A stretch of DNA of 64,000 bases, taken from positions 190,778,813 to 190,842,812 of the forward strand of contig OX336397.1 of the NCBI GenBank assembly GCA_946902985.2, given 5' to 3'. Shown here in pieces: positions 35,371-48,059 of the stretch. Position numbers and translations under genes: made by a program. Origin of the DNA: Meconema thalassinum. Its lineage: Eukaryota > Arthropoda > Insecta > Orthoptera > Tettigoniidae. How positions within the stretch are numbered: the first letter of the stretch is position 1; the number at the start of each line of letters is the position of its first letter. Under the pieces are notes generated by a model. It saw only the letters and a program-made list of their open reading frames with translations. It made no database searches and was not told the DNA's origin.

Positions 35371-38300
35371 CTCTTATATATAATCCAAAATTGACTCATC
35401 ACCGCAAGGCTCAAACCACTAGACCTAGAAAGCTGAAATTTTGCACGTTGGTTGATCCGAGTATGTAGAGGCTCACTAAGAAACGGTTTTTGAAAATTCA
35501 ATTTGTAAGTGACTTTTTTCGGCCCTTTGGCATTGACAATCCAAAATTGACTCATCGACGCAGGGCTCAAACCACTAGACCTAGAAAGCTGAAATTTTGC
35601 ATGTTGGTTGATTCGAGTATGTAGAGGCCCAATAAGAAACGGTTTTTGAAAATTCAATTTGTAAGTGACTTTTTTCGGCCCTTTGGCACTGAGCAAGGAC
35701 AGTCGGTAAAATGTTCGGATTTAGCTCATTTTAAGCCGCCAGATACGAGAAACAATACTCGGAGGTCCTGTAGTGACCCCGAAACACACTTTCTGGTTCC
35801 TAAAATGAACGGTTTCGGAGATATTCCCAAATAACTGTGTTACCTCTGAGAAACAGATCAACGTTACTATGGCAACCGCTGAAATTTCGCAGACCGGGGA
35901 TAGTTTTCTGGCAATATCTCGAAAACCGTTCGTTTTAGAGCCTTAAAACGCTGGGTTCGGTTCCCACTTTCTTCGAAGTGGAAACCACGAACATTGCTCC
36001 TCACATTGATACGCGCAAAAAGAGCTATAATCCATATTTCTACGATCAAATCGACTTGGAAAGACTCATCTCTTATATATAATCCAAAATTGACTGATCA
36101 CCGCAGGACTCAAACCAATAGACCTAGAAAGCTGAAATTTTGCACGTTGGTTGATCCGAGTATGTAGAGGCTCACTAAGAAACGGTTTTTGTAAATTCAA
36201 TTTGTAAGTGACTTTTTTCGGCCCTTTGGCATTGACAATCCAAAATTGACTCATCGACGCAGGGCTCAAACCACTAGACCTAGAAAGCTGAAATTATACA
36301 TGTTGGTTGATCCGAGTATGTAGAGGCCCAATAAGAAACGGTTTTTGAATATTCAATTTGTAAGTGACTTTTTTCGGGCCTTTGGCACTGAGCAAGGACA
36401 GTCGGTAAAATGTTCGGATTTAGCTCATTTTATGCCGCCAGATACGAGAAACAATACTCGGAGGTCCTGTAGGGATCCCGAAGCACACCTTTTAAGTTCC
36501 TTAAATGAACGGTTTCGGAGATATTCCCAAATAACTGTGTTCCCTCTGAGAAACAGTTCAACGTTGCTATGGCAACCGCTGAAATTTCGCAGACCGGGGA
36601 TAGTTTTCTGGCAATATCTCGAAAACCGTTCGTTTTAGGGCCTTAAAACGCTGGGTTCTGTTCCCACTTCTTCGAAGTGGAAACCACGAACATTGCTCCT
36701 CACATTGATACGCGCAAAAAGAGCTATAATCCATATTTCTAGGATCAAATCGTCTTGGAAAGTCTCATCTCTTATATAGAATCCAAAATTGACTCATCAC
36801 CGCAGGGCCCAAACCACTAGACATAGAAAGCTGAAATTTTGCACGTTGGTTGATCCGAGTATGTAGAGGCTCACTAAGAAACGGTTTTTGTAAATTCAAT
36901 TTGTAAGTGACTTTTTTCGGCCCTTTGGCATTGACAATCCAAAATTGACTCATCGACGCAGGGCTCAAACCACTAGACCTAGAAAGCTGAAATTTTTCAT
37001 ATTGGTTGATCCGAGTATGTAGAGGCCCAATAAGAAACGGTTTTTGTAAATTCAATTTGTAAGTGACTTTTTTCGGTCCTTTGGCACTGAGCAAGGACAG
37101 TCGGTAAAATGTTCGGATTTAGCTCATTTTAAGCCGCCAATTACGAGAAACCATACTCGGAGGTCCTGTAGGGACCGAGAAACACATTTTTTAAGTTCCT
37201 AAAATGAACGGTTTCGGAGATATTCCCAAATAACTGTGTTCCCTCTGAGAAACAGATCAAAGTTACTATGGCAACCGCTGAAATTTCTCAGACCGGGGAT
37301 AGTTTTTGGCAATATCTCGAAAACCGTTCGTTTTAGGGCCTTAAAACGCTGGGTTCGGTTCCCACTTCTTCGAAGTGGAATCCAAGAACATTGCTCCTCA
37401 CATTGATACGCGCAAAAAGAGCTATAATCCAGATTTCTACGATCAAATCGACTTGGAGAGTCTCATCTCTTATATATAATCCAAAATTGACTGATCACCG
37501 CAGGGCTCAAACCAATAGACCTAGAAAGCTGAAATTTTGCACGTTGGTTGATCCGAGTATGTAGAGGCTCACTAAGAAACGGTTTTTGTAAATTCAATTT
37601 ATAAGTGACTTTTTTTGGCCCTTTGACATTGACAATCCAAAATTGACTCATCGACGCAGGGCTCAAACCACTAGACCTAGAAAGCTGAAATTTTTCATAT
37701 TGGTTGATCCGAGTATGTAGAGGCCCAATAAGAAACGGTTTTTGTAAATTCAATTTGTAAGTGACTTTTTTCGGTCCTTTGGCACTGAGCAAGGACAGTC
37801 GGTAAAATGTTCGGATTTAGCTCATTTTAAGCCGCCAGATACGAGAAACAATACTCGGAGGTCCTGTAGGGACCCCGTAACACACTTTTTAAGTTCCTAA
37901 AAAGAACGGTTTCGGAGATATTCCCAAATAACTGTGTTCCCTCTGAGAAACAGATCAACGTTACTATGGCAACCGCTGAAATTTCGCAGACCGGGGATAG
38001 TTTTCTGGCAATATCTCGAAAACCGTTCGTTTTAGGGCCTTAAAACGCTGGGTTCGGTTCCCACCACGAACATTGCTCCTCACAATGATACGCGCAAAAA
38101 GAGCTATAATCCATATTTCTACGATCAAATCGACTTGGAAAGTCTTATCTCTTATATTTAATCCAAAATTGATTCATCACCGCAGGGCTCAAACCACAAG
38201 ACCTAGAAAGATGAAATTTTGCACGTTGGTTGATCGGAGTATGTAGAGGCTCACTAAGAAACGGTTTTTGAAAATTCAATTTGTAAGTGACTTTTTTCGG

Positions 38301-41300
38301 CCCTTTGGCATTGACAATCCAAAATTGACTCATCGACGCAGGGCTCAAACCACTAGACCTAGAAAGCTGAAATTTTGCATTTTGGTTGATCCGAGTATGT
38401 AGAGGCCCAATAAGAAACGGTTTTTGAAAATTCAATTTGTAAGTGACTTTTTTCGGCCCTTTGGCACTGAGCAAGGACATTCGGTAAAATGTTCGGATTT
38501 AGCTCATTTAAAGCCGCCAGATACGAGAAACAATACTCGGAGGTCCTGTAGGGACCCCGAAACACACTTTTTAAGTTCCTAAAATGAACGGTTTCGGAGA
38601 TATTCCCAAATAACTGTGTTCCCTCTGAGAAACAGATCAAAGTTACTATGGCAACCGCTGAAATTTCTCAGACCGGGGATAGTTTTTGGCAATATCTCGA
38701 AAACCGTTCGTTTTAGGGCCTTAAAACGCTGGGTTCGGTTCCCACTTCTTTGAAGTGGAAACCAAGAACATTGCTCCTCACATTGATACGCGCAAAAAGA
38801 GCTATAATCCATATTTCTACGATCAAATCGACTTGGAGAGTCTCATCTCTTATATATAATCCAAAATTGACTGATCACCGCAGGGCTCAAACCAATAGAC
38901 CTAGAAAGCTGAAATTTTGCACATTGGTTGATCCGAGTATGTAGAGGCTCACTAAGAAACGGTTTTTGTAAATTCAATTTGTAAGTGACTTTTTTCGGCC
39001 CTTTGGCATTGACAATCCAAAATTGACTCATCGACGCAGGGCTCAAACCACTAGACCTAGAAAGCTGAAATTTTGCATTTTGGTTGATCCGAGTATGTAG
39101 AGGCCCAATAAGAAACGGTTTTTGAAAATTCAATTTGTAAGTGACATTTTTCGGCCCTTTGGCACTGAGCAAGGACAGTCGGTAAAATGTTCGGATTTAG
39201 CTCATTTAAAGCCGCCAGATACGAGAAACAATACTCGGAGGTCCTGTAGGGACCCCGAAACAAACTTTTTAAGTTCCTAAATTGAACGGTTTCGGAGATA
39301 TTCCCAAGTAACTGTGTTCCCTCGGAGAAACAGATCAAAGTTACTATGGCAACCGCTGAAATTTCTCAGACCGGGGATAGTTTTCTGGCAATATCTCGAA
39401 AACCGTTCGTTTTAAGGCCTTAAAACGCTGGGTTCGGTTCCACCACGAACATTGCTCCTCACATTGATACGCGCAAAAAGAGCTATAATCCATATTTCTA
39501 CGATCAAATCGACTTGGAAAGTCTCATCTCTTATATATAATCCTAAATTGATTCATCACCGCAGGGCTCAAACCACTGGACCTAGAAAGCTGAAATTTTG
39601 CACGTTGGTTGATCCGAGTATGTAGAGGCTCACTAAGAAACGGTTTTTGAAAATTCAATTTGTAAGTGACTTTTTTCGGCCCTTTGGCATTGACAATCCA
39701 AAATTGACTCATCGACGCAGGGCTCAAACCACTAGACATAGAAAGCTGAAATTTTGCATGTTGGTTGATCCGGGTACGTAAGGGCCCAATAAGAAACGTT
39801 TTTGAAAATTCAATTTGTAAGTGACTTTTTTCGGCCCTTTGGCACTGAGCAATGACAGTCGGTAAAATGTTCCGATTTAGCTCATTTTAAGCTGCCAGAT
39901 ACGAGAAACAATACTCGGAGGTCCTGTAGGGAACCCGAAACACACTTTTTATGTTCCTAAAATGAACGGTTTCGGAGATATTCCCAAATAACTGTGTTCC
40001 CTCTGAGAAACAGATCAACGTTACTATGGCAACCGCTGAAATTTCGCAGACTGGGGATAGTTTTCTGGCAATATCTCGAAAACCGTTCGTTTTAGGGCCT
40101 TAAAACGCTGGGTTCGGTTCCCACCACGAACATTGCTCCTCACAATGATACGCGGAAAAAGAGCTATAATCTATATTTCTACGATCAAATCGACTTGGAA
40201 AGTCTCATCTCTTATATATAATCCAAAATTGACTCATCATCGCAGGGCTCAAACCACTAGACCTTGAAAGCTGAAAGTTTGCACGTTGGTTGATCGGAGT
40301 ATGTAGAGGCTCAGTAAGAAACAGTTTTTGAAAATTCCATTTGTAAGTGACTTTTTTCGGCCCTTTGGCATTGACAATCCAAAATTGACTCATCGACGCA
40401 GGGCTCAACCCACTAGACCTAGAAAGCTGAAATTTTGCATTTTGGTTGATCCGAGTATGTAGAGGCCCAATAAGAAACGGTTTTTGAAAATTCAATTTGT
40501 AAGTGACTTTTTTCGGCCCTTTGGCACTGAGCAAGGACAGTCGGTAAAATGTTCGGATTTAGCTCATCTAAAGCCGCCAGATACGAGAAACAATACTCGG
40601 AGGTCCTGTAGGGACCCCGAAACACACTTTTTAAGTTCCTAAATTGAATGGTTTCGGAGATATTCCCAAGTAACTGTGTTCCCTCTGAGAAACAGATCAA
40701 AGTTACTATGGCAACCGCTGAAATTTCTCAGACCGGGGATAGTTTTCTGGCAATATCTCGAAAACCGTTCGTTTTAAGGTCTTAAAACGCTGGGTTCGGT
40801 TCCACCACGAACATTGCTCCTCACATTGATACGCGCAAAAAGAGCTATAATCCATATTTCTACGATCAAATCGACTTGGAAAGTCTCATCTCTTATATAT
40901 AATCCTAAATTGATTCATCACCGCAGGGCTCAAACCACTGGACCTAGAGAGCTGAAATTTTGCACGTTGGTTGATCCGAGTATGTAGAGGCTCACTAAGA
41001 AACGGTTTTTGAAAATTCAATTTGTAAGTGACTTTCTTCGGCCCTTTGGCATTGACAATCCAAAATTGACTCATCGACGCAGGGCTCAAACCACTAGACA
41101 TACAAAGCTGAAATTTTGCATGTTGGTTGATCCGGGTACGTAAGGGCCCAAAAAGAAACGTTTTTGAAAATTCAATTTGTAAGTGACTTTTTTCGGCCCT
41201 TTGGCACTGAGCAAGGACAGTCGGTAAAATGTTCGGATTTAGCTCATTTTAAGCCGCCAGATACGAGAAACACTACTCGGAGGTCCTGTAGGGACTCCGA

Positions 41301-44300
41301 AACGCACTTTTTAAGTTCCTAAAATGAACGGTTTCGGAGATATTCCCAAATAACTGTGTTCCCTCTCAGAAAAAAATCAACGTTACTATGGCAACCGCTG
41401 AAATTTCGTTGACCGGGGATAGTTTTCTGGCAATATCTCGAAAACCGTTCGTTTTAGGGCCTTAAAACGCTGAGTTCGGTTCCCACTTCTTGGAAGTGGA
41501 AACCAAGAACATTTGCTCCTCACATTGATACGCGCAAAAAGAGCTATAATCCATATTTCTACGATCAAATCGACTTAGAAAGTCTCATCTCTTATATACA
41601 ATCCAAAATTGACTCATCACCGCAGGGCTCAAACCACTAGACCTAGAAAGCTGACATTTTGCACGTTGGTTGATCCGATTATGTAGAGGCTCACTAAGAA
41701 ATGGTATTTGAAAATTCAATTTGTAAGTGACTTTTTTCGGCCCTTTGGCATTGACAATCCAAAATTGACTCATCGACGCAGGGCTCAAACCACTAGACCT
41801 AGAAAGCTGAAATTTTGCATGTTGGTTGATCAGAGTATGTAGAGGCCCAATAAGAAACGGTTTTTGAAAATTCAATTTGTATGTGACTTTTATCGGCCCT
41901 TTGGCACTGAGCCAGGTCAGTCGGTAAAATGTTCAGATTTAGCTCATTTTAAGCCGCCAGATACGAGAAACAATACTCGGATGTCCTGTAGGGACCCAGA
42001 AACACACATTTTAAGTTCCTAAAATGAACGGTTTCGGAGATATTCCCAAATAACTGTGTTCCCTCTGAGAAACAGATCAAAGTTACTATGGCAACAGCTG
42101 AAATTTCGCAGACCGGGGATAGTTTTCTGGCAATATCTCGAAAACTGTTCGTTTTAGGGCCTTAAAACGCTGGGTTCGGTTCCCACCACGAACATTGCTC
42201 CTCACATTGATACGCGCAAAAAGAGCTATAATCCATATTTCTACGATCAAATCGACTTGGAAAGTCTCATCTCTTATGTATAATCCTAAATTGATTCATC
42301 ACCGCAGGGCTCAAACCACTGGACCTAGAAAGCTGAAATTTTGCACGTTGGTTGATCCGAGTATGTAGAGGCTCACTAAGAAACGGTTTTTGAAAATTCA
42401 ATTTGTAAGTGACTTTTTTCGGCCCTTTGGCATTGACAATCCAAAATTGACTCGTCGACGCAGGGCTCAAACCACTAGACATAGAAAGCTGAAATTTTGC
42501 ATGTTGGTTGATCCGGGTACGTAAAGGCCCAATAAGAAACGTTTTTGAAAATTCAATTTGTAAGTGACTTTTTTCGGCCCTTTGGCACTGAGCAAGGACA
42601 GTCGGTAAAATGTTCGGATTTAGCTCATTTTAAGCCGACAGATACGAGAAACACTACTCGGAGGTCCTGTAGGGACTCCGAAACGTACTATTTAAGTTCC
42701 TAAAATGAACGGTTTCGGAGATATTCCCAAATAACTGTGTTCCCTCTGAGGAACAGATCAGAGTTACTATGGCAACCGCTGAAATTTCGCAGACCGGGGA
42801 TAGTTTTCTGGCAATATCTCGAAAACCGTTCGTTTTAGGGCCTTAAAACGCTGAGTTCGGTTCCCACTTCTTGGAAGTGGAAACCAAGAACATTGCTCCT
42901 CACATTGATACGCGCAAAAAGAGCTATAATCCATATTTCTACGATCAAATCGACTTGGAAAGTCTCATCTCTTATATACAATCCAAAATTGACTCATCAC
43001 CGCAGGGCTCAAACCACTAGTCCTAGAAAGCTGAAATTCTGCATGTTGGTTGATCAGAGTATGTAGAGGCCCAATAAGAAACGGTTTTTGAAAATTCAAT
43101 TTGTATGTGACTTTTTTCGGCCCTTTGGCACTGAGCAAGGACAGTCGGTAAAATGTTCAGATTTAGCTCATTTTAAGCCGCCAGATACGAGAAACAATAC
43201 TCGGATGTCCTGTAGGGACCCAGAAACACACATTTTAAGTTCCTAAAATGAACGGTTTCGGAGATATTCCCAAATAACTGTGTTCCCTCTGAGAAACAGA
43301 TCAAAGTTACTATGGCAAGCGCTGAAATTTCGCAGACCGGGGATAGTTTTCTGGCAATATCTCGAAAACCGTTCGTTTTAGGGCCTTAAAACGCTGGGTT
43401 CGGTTCCCACTTCTAACCACGAACATTGCTCCTCACATTGATACGCGCAAAAGAGCTATAATCCATATTTCTACGATCAAATCGACTTGGAAAATCTCAT
43501 CTCTTATATATAATCCAAAATTGACTCATCACCGCAGGGCTCAAACCACTGGACCTAGAAAGCTGAAATTTTGCACGTTGGTTGACCCGAGTATGTAGAG
43601 GCTCACTAAGAAACGGTTTTTGAAAATTCAATTTGTAAGTGACTTTTTTCGGCCCTTTGGCATTGACAATCCAAAATTGGTTCATCGACGCAGGGCTCAA
43701 ACCACTAGACATAGAAAGCTGAAATTGTGCATGTTGGTTGATCCGAGTATGTAGAGGCCCAATAAGAAACGGTTTTTGAAAATTCAATTTGTAAGTGACT
43801 TTTTTCGGCCCTTTGGCACTGAGCAATGACAGTCGGTAAAATGTTCCGATTTAGCTCATTTTAAGCTGCCAGATACGAGAAACAATACTCGGAGGTCCTG
43901 TAGGGACCCCGAAACATACTTTTTATGTTCCTAAAATGAACGGTTTCGGAGATATTCCCAAATAACTGTGTTCCCTCTGCGAAACAGATCAACGTTACTA
44001 TGGCAACCGCTGAAATTTTGCAGACCGGGGATAGTTTTCTGGCAATATCTCGAAAACCGTTCGTTTTAGGGCCTTAAAACGCTGGGTTCGGTTCCCACCA
44101 CGAACATTGCTCCTCACAATGATACGCGGAAAAAGAGCTATAATCTATATTTCTACGATCAAATCGACTTGGAAAGTCTCATCTCTTATATATAATCCAA
44201 AATTGACTCATCACCGCAGGGCTCAAACCACTAGACCTTGAAAGCTGAAAGTTTGCACGTTGGTTGATCGGAGTATGTAGAGGCTCACTAAGAAACAGTT

Positions 44301-45380
44301 TTTGAAAATTCAATTTGTAAGTGACTTTTTTCGGCCCTTTGGCACTGAGCAAGGACAGTCGGTAAAATGTTCGGATTTAGCTCATTTTAAGCCGCCAGAT
44401 ACGAGAAACAATACTCGGAGGTCCTGTAGGGACCCCGAAACACACTTTTTAAGTTCCTAAAATGAACGGTTTCGGAGATATTCCCAAATAACTGTGTTCC
44501 CTCTGAGAAACAGATCAAAGTTACTATGGCAACCGCTGAAATTTCGCAGACCGGGGATAGTTTTCTGGCAATGTCTCGAAAGCCGTTCGTTTTAGGGCCT
44601 TAAAACGCTGGGTTCGGTTCCCACTTCTTTGAAGTGGAAACCACGAACATTGCTCCTCACATTGATAGCGCAAAAAAAGCTATAATCCATATTTCTACGA
44701 ACAAATCGACTTGGAAAGTCTCGTCTCTTATATATAATCCAAAATTGACTCATCACCGCAGGGCTCAAACCACTAGACCTAGAAAGCTGAAATTTTGCAC
44801 GTTGGTTGATCCGAGTATGTAGAGGCTCACTAAGAAACGGTTTTTGAAAATTCAATTTGTAAGTGACTTTTTCGGCCCTTAGGCATTGACAATCCGAAAT
44901 TGACTCATCGACGCAGGGCTCAAACCACTAGACCTAGAAAGCTGAAATTTTGCATTTTGGTTGATCCGAGTATGTAGAGGCCCAATAAGAAACGGTATTT
45001 GAAAATTCAATTTGTAAGTGACTTTTTTCGGCCCTTTGGCACTGAGCAAGGACAGTCGGTAAAATGTTCGGATTTAGCTCATTTTAAGCCGCCAGATACG
45101 AGAAACAATACTCTGAGGTCCTGTAGGGACCTCGAAACACACTTTTTAAGTTTCTAAAATGAACGGTTTCGGAGATATTCCCAAATAACTGTGTTCCCTC
45201 TGAGAAACAGATCAACGTTTCTATGGCAACCGCTGAAATTTCGCAGACCGGGGATAGTTTTCTGGCAATATCTCGAAAACCGTTCGTTTTAGGGCCTTAA
45301 AACGCTGGGTTCGGTTCACACTTCTTATCACGAACGTTGCTCCTCTCATTAATACGCGTAAAATGAGATATATTTTATAT
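35371..45380 (+). repeat. Satellite-like array, 15 monomers of about 690 bp
   Basis: Monomers start at the CTCTTATATATAATCC motif near 35371, 36070, 36769, 37467, 38149, 38847, 39528, 40209, 40890, 41589, 42271, 42969, 43501, 44183 and 44725. Spacings are about 681-700 bp except two short ones of 532 and 542 bp. A typical monomer has two adjacent subunits of about 155 bp (A ending GGCATTGAC, B ending GGCACTGAG), then about 380 bp of single sequence. A 16-bp difference (CACTTCTTCGAAGTGG present or absent) explains the 682 versus 698 classes. Monomers appear very similar, pointing to recent amplification or homogenisation. The repeated 60-110 codon minus-strand open frames are a by-product. Confidence 0.95.
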
Positions 45381-45794
45381 ATAGGGGCTCTTTTGGGGCT
45401 CGGATACGATCGTGATTTTTTGAGTCTTATTTTTTACTCTTTCAGCTGGTGGTTGTAAGCGAGCTTTCAGAAGTTTACTCGAATTTACAATGTTAAAATA
45501 CTTTCTATTTTGCACGGTATGCTTTCATTTTCTTTATAAATGTGTTTTTTCTTAACTGAAATTTTTTTTTGCCAAATTTGATCCGCTCTTTTTTCGTTTT
45601 TAACCATGATCTGCAACGTATATTCACAGTCGAATGTGTCGTATTCTACCGGCTGTCGTGTTAATTATTATTGTTTCTTAATTACTCTTACTGAGGAATT
45701 GGGCAAACTTATTTCAATAAAGTTGTTATTTTGTCTTTCACCGCCATTGAATCCCCGCACAAGGCACGGCTTAAACCTTGAAAAGTGCTGAGTT
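45381..45794. other. Spacer after the satellite array
   Basis: T-rich sequence without recognised genes. It begins where monomer homology ends. Confidence 0.4.
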
Positions 45795-46007
45795 GCACTA
45801 ATGGACTAATGGTGCAGCAGAAAAGAGGAGAATTGAAGCTTTTGAAAGTGGTGATACAGGAGAATGATGATCAGATGGGTAGGTAGGGTAACAAATGAAG
45901 AGGTATTAAGACGAGTGCGAGAGGAGAGATGTTTCTGGCGACTGCTAATGAAGAGAAGAGATAGGAGAGTAGGACACACTTTATGACACCCAGGAATAGC
46001 AAGCTTA
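45795..46007 (+). pseudogene. LINE reverse transcriptase C-terminus, part 1
   Basis: Plus-strand reading gives AEKRRIEAFE, a small frameshift, then RRMMIRWVGRVTNEEVLRR, REERCFWRLLMKRRDRR and VGHTL, a TGA, then HPGIASL. This is the thumb/C-terminal region of an RTE-like LINE. The coding sequence breaks off at 46007 and resumes at 47159 after a palindromic insertion. It cannot be functional. Confidence 0.75.
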
Positions 46008-47158
46008 CTGTCGACCAAAATATTATGTGCACTCGAGTTTGAAGGTTGTTTGTGAAGTAACCAATAGACCTTCATAAAATCCAATGACATCATCATTTTC
46101 GTCGTTCGATTTTACGTTAGTTCATGTAGGTTTGGAATTTTTAATTTATATTTTAATATTTTTTATCGCAGTTGAAACACAAAAAGTGCCCCTTTTTAAG
46201 CGTGTTTCAATCATGCGTCACATTTAAGAATTATTATCTCATAAACCCGTCATCAAATCGCATCCAAATTTTAACACAATATACATTGGAATGTTGTATA
46301 ACTGGTTTATTAATTTCAAAATTTTGTGTTTTCAAGAACGAATGTTGTTATCATTTTTGTAAGGTAACTCTTTCTCGGCTCGGGGTCGTTGGAAAATGTA
46401 GTTCTTGGTTGCGTTGTAATCCTTATACATCCAAAGGTTTTGCTGTATGACTGTGAAATAGGTAAATTAATTCACTTATTTTATATTGGTTTGTATTTGT
46501 ACGGAGAATTAAGACATGGTTCACCAGCTAGCCGCTCCGGGAAATGCTATACAGCGTTGCTGATATGGAGCCCATCACTTCCGAGCGAGACGCGCCATGA
46601 CGCGTGATGTAGCCCATCTTGGCAATGGTGTACTGCTTTCACCGGAGCGGCTAACTGGTGAACCATGTCTTAATTCTCCGTACAAATACAAACCAATATA
46701 CAATAAGTGAATTAATTTACGTATTTCACAGCATACCGTTTTGATGAATAAGGATTACAACGCGACCAAGAACTACATTTTCAAACCATCCCGAGCCGAG
46801 GAAAAGTTACCTTACAAAAATAATAACAACTTTGTTTCATGGACACACAAAATTTTAAAATTAATAAACCTGTTATACAACATTCCAGTGTATATTGTGT
46901 TAAAATTTGGATTCGATCTGATGACGGGTTTGTGAGATAATAATTCTTAAATGTGACGCATGGTTGAAAAACGCTTAAAAACGGGCACTTCTTGTGTTCC
47001 AACTGTGATAAAAAATATAAATTAAAAATTCCAAACCTACATGATCTAACGTAAAATAGAACGACGAAAATGATGATGTTATTGGATTTTATATAGGTCT
47101 ATCGGTTACTTCACAAACATACTTCAAACTCGAGTACACATAATAGTTTGGTCGACAG
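46008..47158. mobile_element. Foldback (palindromic) transposable element with TA target duplication
   Basis: Two arms of about 525 bp are near-perfect reverse complements around a loop of about 100 bp (about 46541-46641). The tips are CTGTCGACC and GGTCGACAG. The element is flanked by TA on both sides (46006-46007 and 47159-47160). Removing the element and one TA restores the LINE frame, AGC TTA GTT ATG, which proves the boundaries. TA duplication suggests Tc1/mariner-type integration, but the tips do not look like ordinary mariner ends. No intact coding region was found; the open frames on the two arms mirror one another. Confidence 0.9.
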
Positions 47159-47340
47159 TAGTTATGGATGGGAGGGTCGTGGACTAGAACTGTAGGGGTA
47201 AACCAGGGTTAAGCAGATTGCCTCGGATGTAGGGTGTGGTAGCTATGTAGAAATGAAACGATTAGCTCAGGAGGGGGATACATGGAGGGCCTCATCAAAC
47301 CAGTTAAAAAACCGAAGACTCAAACAACAACAATCAGGAA
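47159..47340 (+). pseudogene. LINE reverse transcriptase C-terminus, part 2, and 3' tail
   Basis: This continues the LINE broken at 46007: VMDGRVVD, then in a shifted frame QIASDVGCGSYVEMKRLA and QEGDTWRASSNQLKNRRL, then an AACAACAACAATC simple tail near 47328. MKRLAQ..DTWR followed by a short basic tail is the usual end of RTE-like proteins. Confidence 0.75.
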
Positions 47341-47574
47341 TTTTAATTACTTAGAGAGGCATGTGGGGCAAAATGGTCGTTGGAGAATTTCAATCCCTGG
47401 GATGTAACACTGGAAGAGACTGCATAATGTACATCAGCGGTCAAGGTGAGCGATATTTAACTATAGGTCTATTAATAGAGATATGTTTGCGTTCAAATCA
47501 TCAATTAGTATGGCCAAATTACATCCAGAATAGCTTAAGTAAGAATACTTTTAATTCCCCATATTCCGATAGAT

Positions 47575-47790
47575 TTGCCATTCCAGTGTGCAAGAGTGCA
47601 GTTCCCTCTTCAAACAATATTCGCAATTTCTTTAACAAAGCGCAATGACACACACTTAACAGTAGCACGTGTACATTTAGACAAAACCATTTTTTCCCAT
47701 GGCCAACTGTATGTGGCGTGCTCGCGATCATCCGGACAACGAAATCGTTATGTCTCAGCAGAAGATGGCTAAACCATAAACGTAATTTTA
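47575..47790 (+). pseudogene. Helitron Rep/helicase C-terminal fragment
   Basis: The plus-strand frame at 47575-47772 includes VQFPLQTIFAIS, LTVARVHLDKTIFSHGQLYV and ACSRSSGQRNRYVSAEDG. The conserved helicase C-terminal signature (FSHGQLYVACSR, an SF1 motif VI region) is essentially intact, but the preceding NKAQG-type motif is only seen in another frame (FNKAQ at about 47631-47645). Upstream domains are missing. It lies 240 bp before a Helitron 3' end on the same strand, the correct place for the end of a Helitron gene. The full protein would be a rolling-circle nuclease-helicase; this is a remnant. Confidence 0.75.
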
Positions 47791-47983
47791 AAATGTGTTA
47801 ACATAATGTAACATCGAACCCTGCAGACGTTCACAACTCGATAAAATTCCCACTTTGTTGATCATATCAATATACTGTATGTATCAGAATATTCAGAATT
47901 AGAATGGACACACCTATAGCCGCGATTGCTGTAGTAGAATAGACCAATTATCAGCAATAATGCATCGTCCCCATTGTCTTGAT

Positions 47984-48011
47984 CGCGGGCGAAGCCGCGG
48001 GTACCTGCTAG
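47984..48011 (+). mobile_element. Helitron 3' terminus
   Basis: A GC hairpin (CGCGG at 47984-47988 with CCGCG at 47995-47999) is followed by GTACCTGCTAG ending at 48011 and then T. Hairpin plus CTAG next to T is the Helitron signature. It lies just downstream of the helicase fragment. Confidence 0.8.
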
Positions 48012-48059
48012 TGTTATATAAAACTCAATGTTGGTTTGTCTGTCTGTTATTTTTTAAAT

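Noticed and set aside
35244..45100. Repeated 60-110 codon minus-strand open frames (ILSAKGPKKVTYKLN-like) across the array, possibly a multigene family
   Set aside because: They recur once per satellite monomer, differ by indels, and are open only because the monomer lacks stops in that frame. The internal repeat of the peptide is the A/B subunit duplication. No promoter, splice or domain evidence.
35371..45380. CRISPR-like regular repeats
   Set aside because: Repeat unit about 690 bp, no short spacers, eukaryotic context. It is a satellite-type array.
46172..47002. Two similar open frames (plus 46172-46450 and minus 46781-47002) as duplicated genes
   Set aside because: They are the same sequence on the two arms of the palindrome. 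No domain was recognised.
34187..48011. A single intact 13.8-kb autonomous Helitron
   Set aside because: There is a 3' end and a helicase fragment, but no clear TC start after 34186, no Rep domain and most of the helicase missing. Kept only as a hypothesis in the findings.
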